In this document: positions 32,483 to 41,680 of the stretch, one piece after another | How the letters are laid out: the number at the start of each line of letters is the position of its first letter | Numbering within the stretch: position 1 is the first letter of the stretch | NCBI GenBank assembly: GCA_964370735.1 | Contig: CAYJLC010000014.1 | Span: 1 to 44,396 of the forward strand | DNA from: CAYJLC01 sp964370735 | GTDB taxonomy: Bacteria; Bacillota; Clostridia; Oscillospirales; Butyricicoccaceae | Length of the DNA: 44,396 nucleotides | Direction: 5' to 3' | Program-made: the position numbers and the translations under genes | Notes under the pieces: generated by a model | Database searches by the model: none | The model's input: only the letters and a program-made list of their open reading frames with translations | Told to the model about the DNA's origin: nothing

Positions 32483-33592
32483 ATGAAAAAAATTACATCG
32501 ACACTTTTAGCTTCGGCTTTATGTTTGTCACTATTAGCTGGATGTTCGCAAGAGGCGGAACAAGAATCAGCAGGAGCTGAATTAGAAGAAGCAGTAGCAA
32601 TAACTGTTTTAGATGAAGAAATCACAGGGAAAGAATATGCGTATTTCTTAAAAGCTGGGTATGAAGAATTATTCCAAGGCGTACCTGCAACAAAGCAAGA
32701 CTATATAGACAATTTCGAAGAAGCTAGTGATATTGCACTTTACTATGCACAATCTGAAAAAGCAATTGACAGAGTATTAAGTGACTATAATATCGAAGTT
32801 ACAGAAGAAGACACAACTCTTGCAGAAGCTGATATAAGTCAATTTATCACACAATATGGTGAAGAAGAATTTGCAGCAATTTTACAATCAATCGGTATTG
32901 ATGAGGCAGGTTTCTTAGAAAGATTAGAAAAAACAAAAGCATATCAAAGAGAATATTTAACAATTTACGGTAATGGCGGTTTAAGCGAAGAAGAATTATA
33001 TGAACATTATGAAGAAGACCTTTATAAAGCGCAACATATTTTAATCTCGTTTGACACTCATGTACACACTGAAGATGAAACAGAAGAAGAGCATAATGCA
33101 GCACTAGAAGAAGTGAGAGTGAAAGCTCAAGAGGTTTTAGATAGAGCGTTAGCTGGCGAAGATTTCAATGCACTTATGGCAGAATTTTCAACAGACCCTG
33201 GTCAACCAGAAACTGGCTATGCGTTCCCTGCTGGAATGATGGTTGCAGAGTTTGAAGAGGCTGTTGTAAATGGCGTTGAAGGCGAAGTTTACCCTGAACT
33301 TGTTGAAACTTCTTACGGTTATCATATCATTAAAAATGTAGCAGCAAGCGAAGAGCAATTTGAAGACAATAAAGATGTTGCATTACAAGGCGATTACCAA
33401 ACGAATGAATATGAGGTTTTAAACGAATTATTCGCAGAAGAGCCTGTTTATGGCGAAACTTTTGATTCAATTACAGCAGAAAATTTTGCTGATTTATTAG
33501 ATGAAGAAATCATTTTCGCATTACCAGCAGAAGACGAAACAACAGAAGAAACGACGGAAGAAACAACAGAAGAAACTACAACTGAAGAATAA
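32483..33592 (+). CDS. PrsA-like parvulin peptidyl-prolyl isomerase lipoprotein
   Basis: This extracytoplasmic foldase of 369 residues has a signal peptide with lipobox LLAGC (Cys21), an N-terminal SurA/PrsA-like chaperone part (about 25-180), and a parvulin rotamase domain (about 178-300). The rotamase domain reads KAQHILISF, AGEDFNALMAEFSTDPGQPETGYAFPAGMMVAEFEEAV and SYGYHIIKN. The parvulin GG.L..F position is altered to GYAFP. The protein ends in a Thr/Glu repeat (TEETTEETTEETTTEE). Promoter at 32371-32399; a terminator palindrome begins right after the stop. Confidence 0.88.
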   Translation: MKKITSTLLASALCLSLLAGCSQEAEQESAGAELEEAVAITVLDEEITGKEYAYFLKAGYEELFQGVPATKQDYIDNFEEASDIALYYAQSEKAIDRVLSDYNIEVTEEDTTLAEADISQFITQYGEEEFAAILQSIGIDEAGFLERLEKTKAYQREYLTIYGNGGLSEEELYEHYEEDLYKAQHILISFDTHVHTEDETEEEHNAALEEVRVKAQEVLDRALAGEDFNALMAEFSTDPGQPETGYAFPAGMMVAEFEEAVVNGVEGEVYPELVETSYGYHIIKNVAASEEQFEDNKDVALQGDYQTNEYEVLNELFAEEPVYGETFDSITAENFADLLDEEIIFALPAEDETTEETTEETTEETTTEE

Positions 33593-33596
33593 TATT

Positions 33597-33852
33597 AAAA
33601 GAGGCTGTCGCAATTGCGACAGCCTCTTGACATATTGCATAAAAATCTACGTTTTGCGACTACGTCACACTTTTAAATTTTCGCCGAATTTGTAGGGGAG
33701 AACTGTGTTCTCCCTAAAAAGCAAGCAAATTTCGTCAAAAAAGGGTGTTTCGCATTTGCGAATGCAACCAACCTACTCGGTTGGATAGAGGGGTTTTTAG
33801 AAAACTTGACAAATATTTTGTGCAAGATTACTTTAGTGCGACATCCACTTTT
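33597..33852. repeat. Mosaic intergenic repeat, copy 4 (inverted copy of copy 2)
   Basis: Read on the minus strand it has the same block order as 7586-7839: GTCGCACTAAAG, TTTGTCAAGTTTTCTAAAAA, CCAACC/GGTTGG, GCATTCGCAAATGCGAAAC, TTTTTTGACGAAATTTGC, GGGAGAACACAGTTCTCCC, ACAAATTCGGCGAAAATTT, GTGACGTAGTC, and the GGCTGTCGCAATTGCGACAG palindrome (33599-33628). Differences are scattered single bases. It fills the convergent junction of the PrsA-like and mocA-like genes. Confidence 0.87.
33599..33628. terminator. Terminator palindrome after the PrsA-like gene
   Basis: A perfect 30-bp palindrome with AAGAGGCTGTCGCAA arm begins 7 bases after the stop codon. The T run on the plus strand is short (CTCTTGAC), so termination of the plus-strand gene may be weaker than at 7806-7839. 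Confidence 0.65.
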
Positions 33853-33908
33853 TTGTTATTTAATGTAATCGATTAACAGGTACAGACTACTCAATTTGAA
33901 AAATATTG

Positions 33909-34469
33909 TCACAAATTAGATTTTTTAAAATCATCTTGAGTGTCAAAATCCACATTTTGAAAGTCTAAATCGATAGTTTCGAAGTCGTTTTTTAAAATAA
34001 CAGACTTACCACCCACATCACCAGAAAGCATTAGCAGTTCGTTGTAATGATTTTCAGGGAATATTACAGGATTTTGCAACTTTTCATTATAAGAAAGAGC
34101 TAAAATTTTGTTGTTAAAGGCAGTTATCATCGAATTTATGATGTCGCAAGTTATATACGGAGTGTCTGCCGAAAAAAACATAATCGCATTATAATTTTTA
34201 GCGTTTAAAACGCCAAGTTTCACACTTTCACTCTGCCCTAAATGTGCATTTTTGTTAAAAACATAGGTAATATCGTATTTTTTTGCAAGTTCTTCAATCT
34301 CATCAAACCGACTTATAACAATTACATCGGAAAGGTTTGAATTTTTTGTGGCAAGAAAGATATGTTCACACATTTTTTTGCCATTAAACTGCATTAAAAG
34401 CTTATTTTCGCCCATTCTTTTGGAAAATCCAGACGCTAAAATTACTCCTAAAATGCTATTTTTTTGCAT
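33909..34469 (-). CDS. MocA-like molybdenum cofactor nucleotidyltransferase
   Basis: This is a MobA/MocA-fold NTP transferase of 186 residues. The N-terminal VILASGFSKRMGENKLLM is the nucleotide-binding loop, FSADTPYI holds the metal-binding Asp, and PVIFPENHYNELLMLSGDVGGKSVI is the typical C-terminal acceptor segment. It probably attaches CMP (or another nucleotide) to molybdopterin for the hydroxylase encoded upstream. Its start overlaps the end of that gene by 14 bases, and no strong ribosome-binding site is visible, suggesting coupled translation. It is the last gene of the operon. Confidence 0.87.
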   Translation of the reverse strand: MQKNSILGVILASGFSKRMGENKLLMQFNGKKMCEHIFLATKNSNLSDVIVISRFDEIEELAKKYDITYVFNKNAHLGQSESVKLGVLNAKNYNAIMFFSADTPYITCDIINSMITAFNNKILALSYNEKLQNPVIFPENHYNELLMLSGDVGGKSVILKNDFETIDLDFQNVDFDTQDDFKKSNL

Positions 34470-36735
34470 ATTTCATGCCCATATAGACTTTTTCAGGGGT
34501 AATTGGAAGCGTGCGAACATTTACGCCAACAGCGTTTGCTACTGCGTGCGCAATTGCTGGAGATGGGGTATTAATTACAACTTCGCCGATTGATTTCGCA
34601 CCAAAAGGTCCAGTTTTTTCATAAGATGGAGCAAAAAACACACGAACAGGACCATTATCAAGCCTTGTTGGCAGTTTATATTGCATAAAGCTATCGGTAA
34701 TCATTTTACCATACTCATTATATTGAACATCTTCGTATAAAGCAAGACCAATGCCCTGAACTAGGCCACCTTCGGCTTGAATTTTCGCAAGATTTTCGTT
34801 GATAGGCGTGCCACAATCGACATACGAAACAAAGTCGACTACGTAAACCTTGCCAGTTTTTGGGCAAACGTCAACCTTTGCAAAACCAGTCATAAATGGA
34901 GGAGGCGAAACATCACTACCATGCGTAGCTGTTGTTACAAATTGAGTAACTTTCGGTCCTAAAAGCGAAGTTTGGGCGATGAAATCGAGTGTTAATTCTT
35001 CCTTGCCAAAACAAATTTTTTCACCATCAAAATCAATGTTTTCGATAGATGTATCAAATCTTCTAGCAGCGAAATCTTTTAATTTTTCAACCATAGCATT
35101 CGCAGCCTTAACAACAGCACCACCAGTAACATACGTCGTACTTGAAGCGTACGAACCTGGGTCATACGGAGAAACATCTGTATCAACACCGTGAACTAAG
35201 ATTTTTTCAACAGGGACAAGCAAAATTTCTGCTGCCATTTGTGCTAAAATAGTATCAGAACCAGTTCCCATATCGGTAGAACCAATCATTAAAGTATAAA
35301 AACCATCATCTCCAAGACGAATTTCACAAGATGCAGTGTCTAAATTTGAAATACCAGAACCTTGCATGCTCATAGCAAGTCCTATGCCACGAATTTTTCC
35401 ATTTGGTAGAACCCTTTGATGAGGTTCGTCATACCAGCCGATTTCTTTAGCACCAAGCTTTAAACATTCTTCTAAAGTTGAAGAATTTAGCATTTCATTA
35501 TAGTACATAGGCATATTTTGCCCTACTTTTGGTATGTTTTTCAAGCGAAGTTCTAGAGGGTCTGCGCCTACTATCGCACAAAATTCATTTACAGCAGATT
35601 CGACTGCAAAGAAACCTTGTGTCGCGCCATAGCCACGAAAAGCAGCAGCAGGCATCATATTTGTGTACACAACGTCATAAGTGAATTTTGCAGCTTTAAC
35701 ATTGTGGTATAAAGGCAGAGTTTTGTGCCCAGAAAGACCAACAGTTGTGCAACCATGCTCGCCATAAGCGCCTGTGTTCGATAGCGTATACACTGACATA
35801 GCATTGATTGAGCCATCTTTTGAACCACCAATTTTAACAGTGATTTGCATTGCGTGACGGCTATTTGAGGCTTTGCAACTCTCATATCTGTCGTAAACGA
35901 TTTTCGAAGGCTTGCCAGTTAAAAAAGTAACTACTGCTGGATAAAACTCAGAAACTACCGTTTGTTTTGCACCAAATCCACCACCTATACGAGGTTTTAT
36001 AACGCGTAAATTCGCAGTTTTCACACCTAACGAACGAGCAACAATTCTTCTAACGTGGAATGGAACTTGTGTCGATGTAACTATCGTTAAACGACCAGTA
36101 TAATCATTGTAACAATAAGTGGCAAAAGGTTCCATCATAGACTGCGCTTGAGCAGGCATGAAATATGTGTTTTCAAATTTTATTTCTGAATTTTCGAATT
36201 CTTCATCGAAATTTCCTACTTCCTCTGCTCCTTTTGAACAAATATTTCGAGAAACTTCGTTGCCAATGTCAAAATTTAAGTGATAATCGTCTTCTGTATG
36301 AATAATAGTTTTGTTGTCAATCGCCTTTGTAAGGTCTAAAATCGGCTCGAAAACATCGTATTTTACCTTGATTAATTTAAGCGCTTTGTTTACACTTTCT
36401 TCGGTGTCCCCTGCTACGATACAAACAGGGTCGCCCACATAACGAACAGTATCGTCTAAAATAACCCTGTCATAAGGTGAGGGCTCTGGAAACGATTGTC
36501 CAGCATTTGTGAAACGGTGGTGTGGAACGTCTTTGTGAGTCAAAACGCATTCAATTCCAGGCACTTTTTTAGCAATTTCAGCATTTATTTCTAAAATTTT
36601 CGCATAAGCATGAGGAGAACGCAAAAGTTTTACAATAAGGCAGTTTTTCGGAGCTAAATCATTTGTGTAAACTGGCTTACCACTCATTAGAGCATCAGAA
36701 TCGATTTTTTTAATCTTTTTACCGATATAACTCAT
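34456..36735 (-). CDS. Molybdenum hydroxylase large subunit (xanthine dehydrogenase family)
   Basis: This 759-residue molybdopterin-binding subunit contains the a/b-hammerhead N-domain and the Moco domain. Visible family sites are TQVPF (222-226), the Moco loop GGGFGAKQ (251-258), AFRGYGATQ (365-373), GSTDMGTG (485-492), and the catalytic Glu718 in GAKSIGEVVINTPSPAI. It belongs to the purine/aldehyde/nicotinate hydroxylase group; the substrate cannot be fixed. No selenocysteine codon is present. If Se-dependent it would be through a labile Se ligand, which is not visible in sequence. It starts one base after the [2Fe-2S] subunit gene. Confidence 0.92.
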   Translation of the reverse strand: MSYIGKKIKKIDSDALMSGKPVYTNDLAPKNCLIVKLLRSPHAYAKILEINAEIAKKVPGIECVLTHKDVPHHRFTNAGQSFPEPSPYDRVILDDTVRYVGDPVCIVAGDTEESVNKALKLIKVKYDVFEPILDLTKAIDNKTIIHTEDDYHLNFDIGNEVSRNICSKGAEEVGNFDEEFENSEIKFENTYFMPAQAQSMMEPFATYCYNDYTGRLTIVTSTQVPFHVRRIVARSLGVKTANLRVIKPRIGGGFGAKQTVVSEFYPAVVTFLTGKPSKIVYDRYESCKASNSRHAMQITVKIGGSKDGSINAMSVYTLSNTGAYGEHGCTTVGLSGHKTLPLYHNVKAAKFTYDVVYTNMMPAAAFRGYGATQGFFAVESAVNEFCAIVGADPLELRLKNIPKVGQNMPMYYNEMLNSSTLEECLKLGAKEIGWYDEPHQRVLPNGKIRGIGLAMSMQGSGISNLDTASCEIRLGDDGFYTLMIGSTDMGTGSDTILAQMAAEILLVPVEKILVHGVDTDVSPYDPGSYASSTTYVTGGAVVKAANAMVEKLKDFAARRFDTSIENIDFDGEKICFGKEELTLDFIAQTSLLGPKVTQFVTTATHGSDVSPPPFMTGFAKVDVCPKTGKVYVVDFVSYVDCGTPINENLAKIQAEGGLVQGIGLALYEDVQYNEYGKMITDSFMQYKLPTRLDNGPVRVFFAPSYEKTGPFGAKSIGEVVINTPSPAIAHAVANAVGVNVRTLPITPEKVYMGMKYAKK

Positions 36736-36736
36736 A

Positions 36737-37183
36737 TTACACCTCTAAATACTTTCTAATAGCACGTATTTGACCCTCATATCCTGTGCAACGACATAGA
36801 TTTCCAGCTAAAAAGTGAGAAATTTCTTCGTCGGTAGGATTTTTAAGCACACGCTTCATAGTCATAACGTTCATCATAAATCCAGGCGAGCAGAAACCAC
36901 ATTGGTCGGCGCCTTCTTCGGCTATGAATGAGCCTATGATTTTAGCTTCGTCTTGCATGCCTTCAAGTGTTTTTACAGATTGTCCGTCGCAAGCGCAAAG
37001 TAAAACTGCGCAAGACAAAACAGGCTTGTCGTCTAAAAGAACAGTACAAAGTCCACAATTTGTTGTGTCACAGCCACGTTTTACGCTATAAAAGCCTTTA
37101 TCGCGAACAAAATCAAGCAAAAGCGTATCAGCCTTTACATCTTCTTTATATACTTTATCATTAATTTTAATTGTAATTTGCAT
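36737..37183 (-). CDS. Molybdenum hydroxylase [2Fe-2S] subunit
   Basis: This 148-residue electron-transfer subunit has the plant-type [2Fe-2S] motif RGCDTTNCGLC with Cys58 as fourth ligand, then the helical second cluster domain with DQCGFCSPG and GNLCRCTGY. It is the standard small subunit for the enzyme encoded next to it. Its ATG overlaps the stop of the FAD subunit gene (TAATG), with GAGG upstream. Confidence 0.95.
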   Translation of the reverse strand: MQITIKINDKVYKEDVKADTLLLDFVRDKGFYSVKRGCDTTNCGLCTVLLDDKPVLSCAVLLCACDGQSVKTLEGMQDEAKIIGSFIAEEGADQCGFCSPGFMMNVMTMKRVLKNPTDEEISHFLAGNLCRCTGYEGQIRAIRKYLEV

Positions 37184-37890
37184 TATTTTACCTCGCTTAT
37201 GAATAATTTAGCCATATCTTTTCTATATTCGGCAGAACCTCTAATGTTTGAACCGAAATTTAGTGTTTCAAGCTCGGAAATGTTCGAAATTAACTTCGCT
37301 TTCATCGGTCTTGCACCGACAGCGATGTTTTCGCCACATACACATACATTTATAATTCCAAAGTCAGTAGCTTGATTTCTTAGTGTTTTGTAGACAGGTT
37401 TTTTATCGGTTTTTGGAATTTTCACATATTCTAATACGTCTTTTTCATAAGGCATATCTGAAAATTTTTCCAAAGCGATTTCGCCATATTTATGCGTTTT
37501 AACTAGCGCATTAAGTGGTAAAATGCCTGTAAGTATGTCAGAAAAACCATATCTTCCGAAAATAGAACCGCCGACAGTTGCGACATTTCTAAATTGAGTG
37601 CCGACAATATGGTACGTCATATCTGAAAAAAGACTTCCGAATGCATTTTTTAAAATTTCACTGTTTTCAATGTCAGAAAGTCTAGCCATAGCACCGATAT
37701 ACACGAAATTTTCGTCCTCTTTTATATAGTTTAATCCAATTTTTGAAATATCGACTGCTGTATTTATATTTTTTCTTGACATTCTAAGCCATGTAGTACC
37801 ACCTAAAATTACATTGGTTTTACTCTTTGTTAGCATATTAAAAGCGTCTTCGACACTTGTTGCCACATGATAATTTGTTATAGTAAACAT
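37183..37890 (-). CDS. Molybdenum hydroxylase FAD-binding subunit
   Basis: This PCMH-type FAD subunit of 235 residues begins MFTITNYHVATSVEDAFNML. It has the FAD motifs NVILGGTTWLRM and FRNVATVGGSIFGRYGFSDI, and a CO-dehydrogenase-flavoprotein C-terminal part (NVCVCGENIAVGARPMKAKLI). It is shorter than the usual 280-300 residues. The start is the ATG at 37890 with GGAGG five bases upstream. It is the first gene of the FAD - [2Fe-2S] - molybdo - MocA-like operon, with a promoter at 37920-37948. Confidence 0.91.
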   Translation of the reverse strand: MFTITNYHVATSVEDAFNMLTKSKTNVILGGTTWLRMSRKNINTAVDISKIGLNYIKEDENFVYIGAMARLSDIENSEILKNAFGSLFSDMTYHIVGTQFRNVATVGGSIFGRYGFSDILTGILPLNALVKTHKYGEIALEKFSDMPYEKDVLEYVKIPKTDKKPVYKTLRNQATDFGIINVCVCGENIAVGARPMKAKLISNISELETLNFGSNIRGSAEYRKDMAKLFISEVK

Positions 37891-37919
37891 TTTAACCTCC
37901 TTGGTTTTCATATATAATA

Positions 37920-37948
37920 ATTATAGCAAAAAAATATGTATTTTACAA
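37920..37948 (-). promoter_or_regulatory. Sigma-A type promoter for the molybdenum hydroxylase operon
   Basis: On the minus strand, TTGTAA (37943-37948) and a perfect TATAAT (37920-37925) are 17 bases apart. The inferred start point agrees with translation from 37890. Confidence 0.75.
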
Positions 37949-38070
37949 CGATATTTTAATAAAAAATATAAAATTTAACAAGTTTTTTATGCTAAAAATC
38001 TAAAACGCTTGACTTTGGTTCGATTATGTGTTAACGTCTTTGTACAAATAAATTTTTAGGGTGAGTATTT

Positions 38071-39852
38071 ATGAATAAAAAGACTATATTGAATTTTTTG
38101 CCGATGTGCAAATCATTCATTCCAAAATTTCTCGTAGCGTTTGTTTTTATAATAATTTCAGTGGTTTTTAGCTATCTTACGCCACAAATTATTCGTATTA
38201 CGGTCGATTCTGTGATAGACAACAAACCTTTTGCATTGCCGAGTTTTTTTGTGGAAATCATAGAAAATGCAGGTGGACGTGAATTTTTGGTGCAGAATGT
38301 TTTGTATGTCGCATTTTTTGCATTTTCGCTGTCACTTCTAGCTTCGGTATGTGATTTTATATCACGCTTATTTTTATCAAGGGCAAGCGAAGGCAGTTTG
38401 GAGTTAATTCGCAATAAACTCTTCGAACACATACAAAAACTACCATATTCGTGGCACAATAAGCACCAAACAGGCGATATAATTCAGCGTTGTACGATGG
38501 ATGTTGATATTTTGCGCACATTTTTAAACGACCATTTGCATGGACTTACGCGTGTGATTTCACTTATGGTGATAGCGTTTGTTATAATGTTCTCTATGAA
38601 TGTGACACTTTCGATAGTTTCATTAGTTTTTATTCCGATAACGCTTATATATTCGTTTGTTTTCTATGTTATTATAGGCAAAAAGTTCCAACAAGCAGAC
38701 GAATGCGAAGGCGAACTCAGCTCTATTGTTCAAGAGAATTTAACTGCTGTAAGGGTTGTTCGCGCATTTGGTCGTGAGAAGTTCGAAGTGGATAAATTTA
38801 ATGCAAAAAATGATGAATTTGCAAAACTTTGGGTAAAACTAGGCAAAGTTATGGGTTTAAACTGGGGTTCAGGCGATTTTCTAAGCTTTATACAAGTGGT
38901 GACGATTATCGGACTAGGCACATTTTTAGCTGTGGAAGGAGTTATCACGACTGGTGAATTTTTAATATTTATTTTGTATAATAATATGCTAATTTGGCCA
39001 ATTCGTAACCTAGGACGTATTTTATCAGAGCTTTCAAAAACAACGATTAGCTCGCAAAGGCTATTTGATATTTTAGATGCTACACCAGAAAAAAGTGACG
39101 AAAATGGTGTTCAAACCGATATGAAAGGCGATATTGAGTTTAAAAATGTTGTATTTGGATATAGCGATTTTGCGACAGCAGTAGATGGAATTAGCTTTAA
39201 AATAGAGGGTGGGAAAACTCTTGGGATTTTAGGTGCTACTGGGTCTGGAAAATCGACACTTATGTATCTTTTAGACAGACTTTATGAGCCTGATAGTGGG
39301 GAAATTTTAATCGGTGGCGTGAATATTTCCGAAATGTCGCTTGATTATCTCAGAAAAAATATAGGTTTAGTTTTGCAAGAACCATTTTTGTTTTCAAAGA
39401 GTTTTAAAGAGAGTATTTCCGATGGTTCTATGCATAATAATTTAGAAACTGTGCGAAAATATGCAAAAATGGCTGTTATAGACGACACAATAGTTGGTTT
39501 TTCGGAAGGGTATGATACTCATATCGGTGAGCGTGGTGTCACGATTTCTGGGGGACAAAAGCAACGTGTTGCAATTGCTAGAATGCTTATGCAAGACACG
39601 CCTATTAAAATTTTCGACGATTCACTTTCGGCAGTAGATATGGAAACTGATGCAAAAATTCGTGAATCGATAAATAGTAACGTAAAAGGCACAACTATTA
39701 TAATAACACATAGGATAACCACTATAAAAAATGCAGATTTAATCATTGTTATGGATAAGGGCAAAATTGTTGCTACTGGAAATCACGAAAGCCTATGTAG
39801 AGAAGAAGGCATATATAAGCGTATTTATGATAATCAAAATTTTAAGAATTAG
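38071..39852 (+). CDS. Heterodimeric ABC exporter, degenerate-site subunit
   Basis: This ABC half-transporter of 593 residues has six membrane helices (about 1-320) followed by a nucleotide-binding domain. Walker A GATGSGKST is at 388-396, the signature TISGGQKQR at 491-499, and the H-loop is THRITT. Walker B reads IKIFDDS (516-517), so the catalytic Glu is replaced by Asp. The partner encoded 10 bases downstream has a canonical Walker B but an altered signature. This is the pattern of BmrCD/LmrCD-type asymmetric exporters. The substrate is unknown; drug or lipid export are possible. A poor TTGACT box near 38010 may belong to its promoter. Confidence 0.9.
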   Translation: MNKKTILNFLPMCKSFIPKFLVAFVFIIISVVFSYLTPQIIRITVDSVIDNKPFALPSFFVEIIENAGGREFLVQNVLYVAFFAFSLSLLASVCDFISRLFLSRASEGSLELIRNKLFEHIQKLPYSWHNKHQTGDIIQRCTMDVDILRTFLNDHLHGLTRVISLMVIAFVIMFSMNVTLSIVSLVFIPITLIYSFVFYVIIGKKFQQADECEGELSSIVQENLTAVRVVRAFGREKFEVDKFNAKNDEFAKLWVKLGKVMGLNWGSGDFLSFIQVVTIIGLGTFLAVEGVITTGEFLIFILYNNMLIWPIRNLGRILSELSKTTISSQRLFDILDATPEKSDENGVQTDMKGDIEFKNVVFGYSDFATAVDGISFKIEGGKTLGILGATGSGKSTLMYLLDRLYEPDSGEILIGGVNISEMSLDYLRKNIGLVLQEPFLFSKSFKESISDGSMHNNLETVRKYAKMAVIDDTIVGFSEGYDTHIGERGVTISGGQKQRVAIARMLMQDTPIKIFDDSLSAVDMETDAKIRESINSNVKGTTIIITHRITTIKNADLIIVMDKGKIVATGNHESLCREEGIYKRIYDNQNFKN

Positions 39853-39862
39853 GGGGTAGTAT

Positions 39863-41677
39863 ATGAAAAATTCATCAATGAAAACTTGGCTAAAATTACT
39901 GCCATTTCTAAAACCATATTGGAAAATAATGCTTGCTTTAAGTGGACTTATGTTGCTTGCAGCCACGGTAGATGCGATTTTACCATTATTCAGCGGTATT
40001 GCAGTTAGCCGATTTATTGAACCGAAAACAACAGATGGACTAGCAGAGTTTTTAATTTTTGCAGCTGGAATTGTTGTTTTACAGTCGACAACCACAGTTT
40101 TTATGGCAATGCTTGCACTTCGCGTAGAAATGTATATCTCGCGTGATTTAAAAAGTAAATTATTTACACATATTCAAACACTTAGTTTTGACTATTTTAA
40201 TCAGACGCCAGTCGGTATGATTTTAGCAAGAGTTATGAGTGATACAAATAAAATTGGTACAGTTTTTGCGTGGTCGATTGTCGATATAGTATGGGGCACA
40301 TGTAGCATACTCGGTTATATAATTATGATGTGCATAATAAATATTAAACTCGCAATGTATGTCATTGCAATTGTGCCTTGTATCGCGATTATAACATATT
40401 TTTTCCAAAAAAAGATATTAAAAGCCAATAGAAAAGTTAGGCAAATAAATTCCGAAATAACAAGAAATTATAATGAGGGAATAACAGGCGCAAAAACTAC
40501 GAAAACATTAGTTATCGAAGACAAAAACCTGTCGGCATTTAAAGAAACCACTTGGGATATGAAAAGAAATTCTGTAAGAGCAATAATGCTTAGTGCAGTT
40601 TATATTCCATTTATTTCACTTTTTACATCACTTGCACTCGCTTTTGTGTTGACAAACGGTAGTAATATGGTTATTTCGCAAGTGATTGACGTTGCAGAGC
40701 TTAGTATTTTTATAAATTATGCGTTAGTAATCGCAGACCCAGTAGGTCAACTTGCAAAAACGCTATCAAATTTCGTTGCAACGCAAGTAAATGTTGAGCG
40801 TTGCAATCATATTTTAGAGCTTAAGCCACTTGTCAAAGATAGTGATGAAGTAATTCAAAAATATGGTGATAATTTCAATCCAAAACGTGAAAATTGGGAG
40901 GATATCACAGGCGATATCAAGTTTAACAATATAACATTTATGTACCCAGATGGCACTGAAAATGTTTTAGAAAACTTTAGTTTGGACGTAAAAGCAGGCA
41001 CAACTGTCGCTATTGTAGGCGAAACTGGTGCTGGAAAGTCTACGCTTGTAAATTTAGCGTGTAGATTTTTCGAACCGACTTTAGGCGAAATATTAATCGA
41101 TGGTGTAGACTATCGCAAGCGTAGTGTTTTATGGCTTCATAGCAATATCGGGTATGTTTTGCAGACACCACATCTATTTTCAGGGAGTATTAAGGAAAAT
41201 GTGCGCTATGGCAGACTAGATGCTAGTGATGAAGATGTGATTGAGGCGTGTAAGCTTGTTAATGTACACGATATGATTTTAGCAATGGAAAAAGGTTATG
41301 ATACCGAGGTTGGCGAAGGTGGAGATAGGTTATCTACTGGTCAAAAACAATTGATTTCATTTGCAAGAGCAATTATAGCAAATCCGAAAATTTTCGTTTT
41401 AGACGAGGCGACATCGTCCATTGACACGGAAACAGAGAGCATAATTCAAGAGGCAATATCTAAAATTTTAGGCACAAGAACATCGTTTTTAATCGCACAT
41501 AGATTATCGACAATAAGAAAAGCCGATGTTATTTTAGTGGTTAAAGACGGAAAAATCATAGAAAAAGGCACTCATAATGAACTTTTAAACGATGATGGAT
41601 ATTATGCAAAATTATATCACAAGCAGTTTGAAGATGAAATTACCGACAAGGTTTTTAGCGAAAACAAGAGTATTTAA
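39863..41677 (+). CDS. Heterodimeric ABC exporter, canonical-Walker subunit
   Basis: This ABC half-transporter of 604 residues is the partner of 38071-39852. A six-helix membrane domain is followed by a nucleotide-binding domain with Walker A GETGAGKST (386-394), Walker B IFVLDEATS with catalytic Glu515, and an H-loop AHRLST. The signature reads LSTGQK (490-495) instead of LSGGQ. In the dimer, this altered signature would face the partner's Asp517 site (inactive), and this subunit's Glu515 would face the partner's ISGGQ (active). A strong terminator follows at 41681-41711. Confidence 0.91.
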   Translation: MKNSSMKTWLKLLPFLKPYWKIMLALSGLMLLAATVDAILPLFSGIAVSRFIEPKTTDGLAEFLIFAAGIVVLQSTTTVFMAMLALRVEMYISRDLKSKLFTHIQTLSFDYFNQTPVGMILARVMSDTNKIGTVFAWSIVDIVWGTCSILGYIIMMCIINIKLAMYVIAIVPCIAIITYFFQKKILKANRKVRQINSEITRNYNEGITGAKTTKTLVIEDKNLSAFKETTWDMKRNSVRAIMLSAVYIPFISLFTSLALAFVLTNGSNMVISQVIDVAELSIFINYALVIADPVGQLAKTLSNFVATQVNVERCNHILELKPLVKDSDEVIQKYGDNFNPKRENWEDITGDIKFNNITFMYPDGTENVLENFSLDVKAGTTVAIVGETGAGKSTLVNLACRFFEPTLGEILIDGVDYRKRSVLWLHSNIGYVLQTPHLFSGSIKENVRYGRLDASDEDVIEACKLVNVHDMILAMEKGYDTEVGEGGDRLSTGQKQLISFARAIIANPKIFVLDEATSSIDTETESIIQEAISKILGTRTSFLIAHRLSTIRKADVILVVKDGKIIEKGTHNELLNDDGYYAKLYHKQFEDEITDKVFSENKSI

Positions 41678-41680
41678 TAA

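Noticed and set aside
34456..36735. Selenocysteine-containing xanthine dehydrogenase
   Set aside because: There is no in-frame TGA, and selenium in this enzyme family, when present, is a labile ligand not encoded as Sec.
38013..38041. Promoter TTGACT-N17-TAACGT before the ABC exporter
   Set aside because: The spacing fits, but the -10 hexamer matches consensus at only three positions; I mention it as a possibility and do not list it as a feature.
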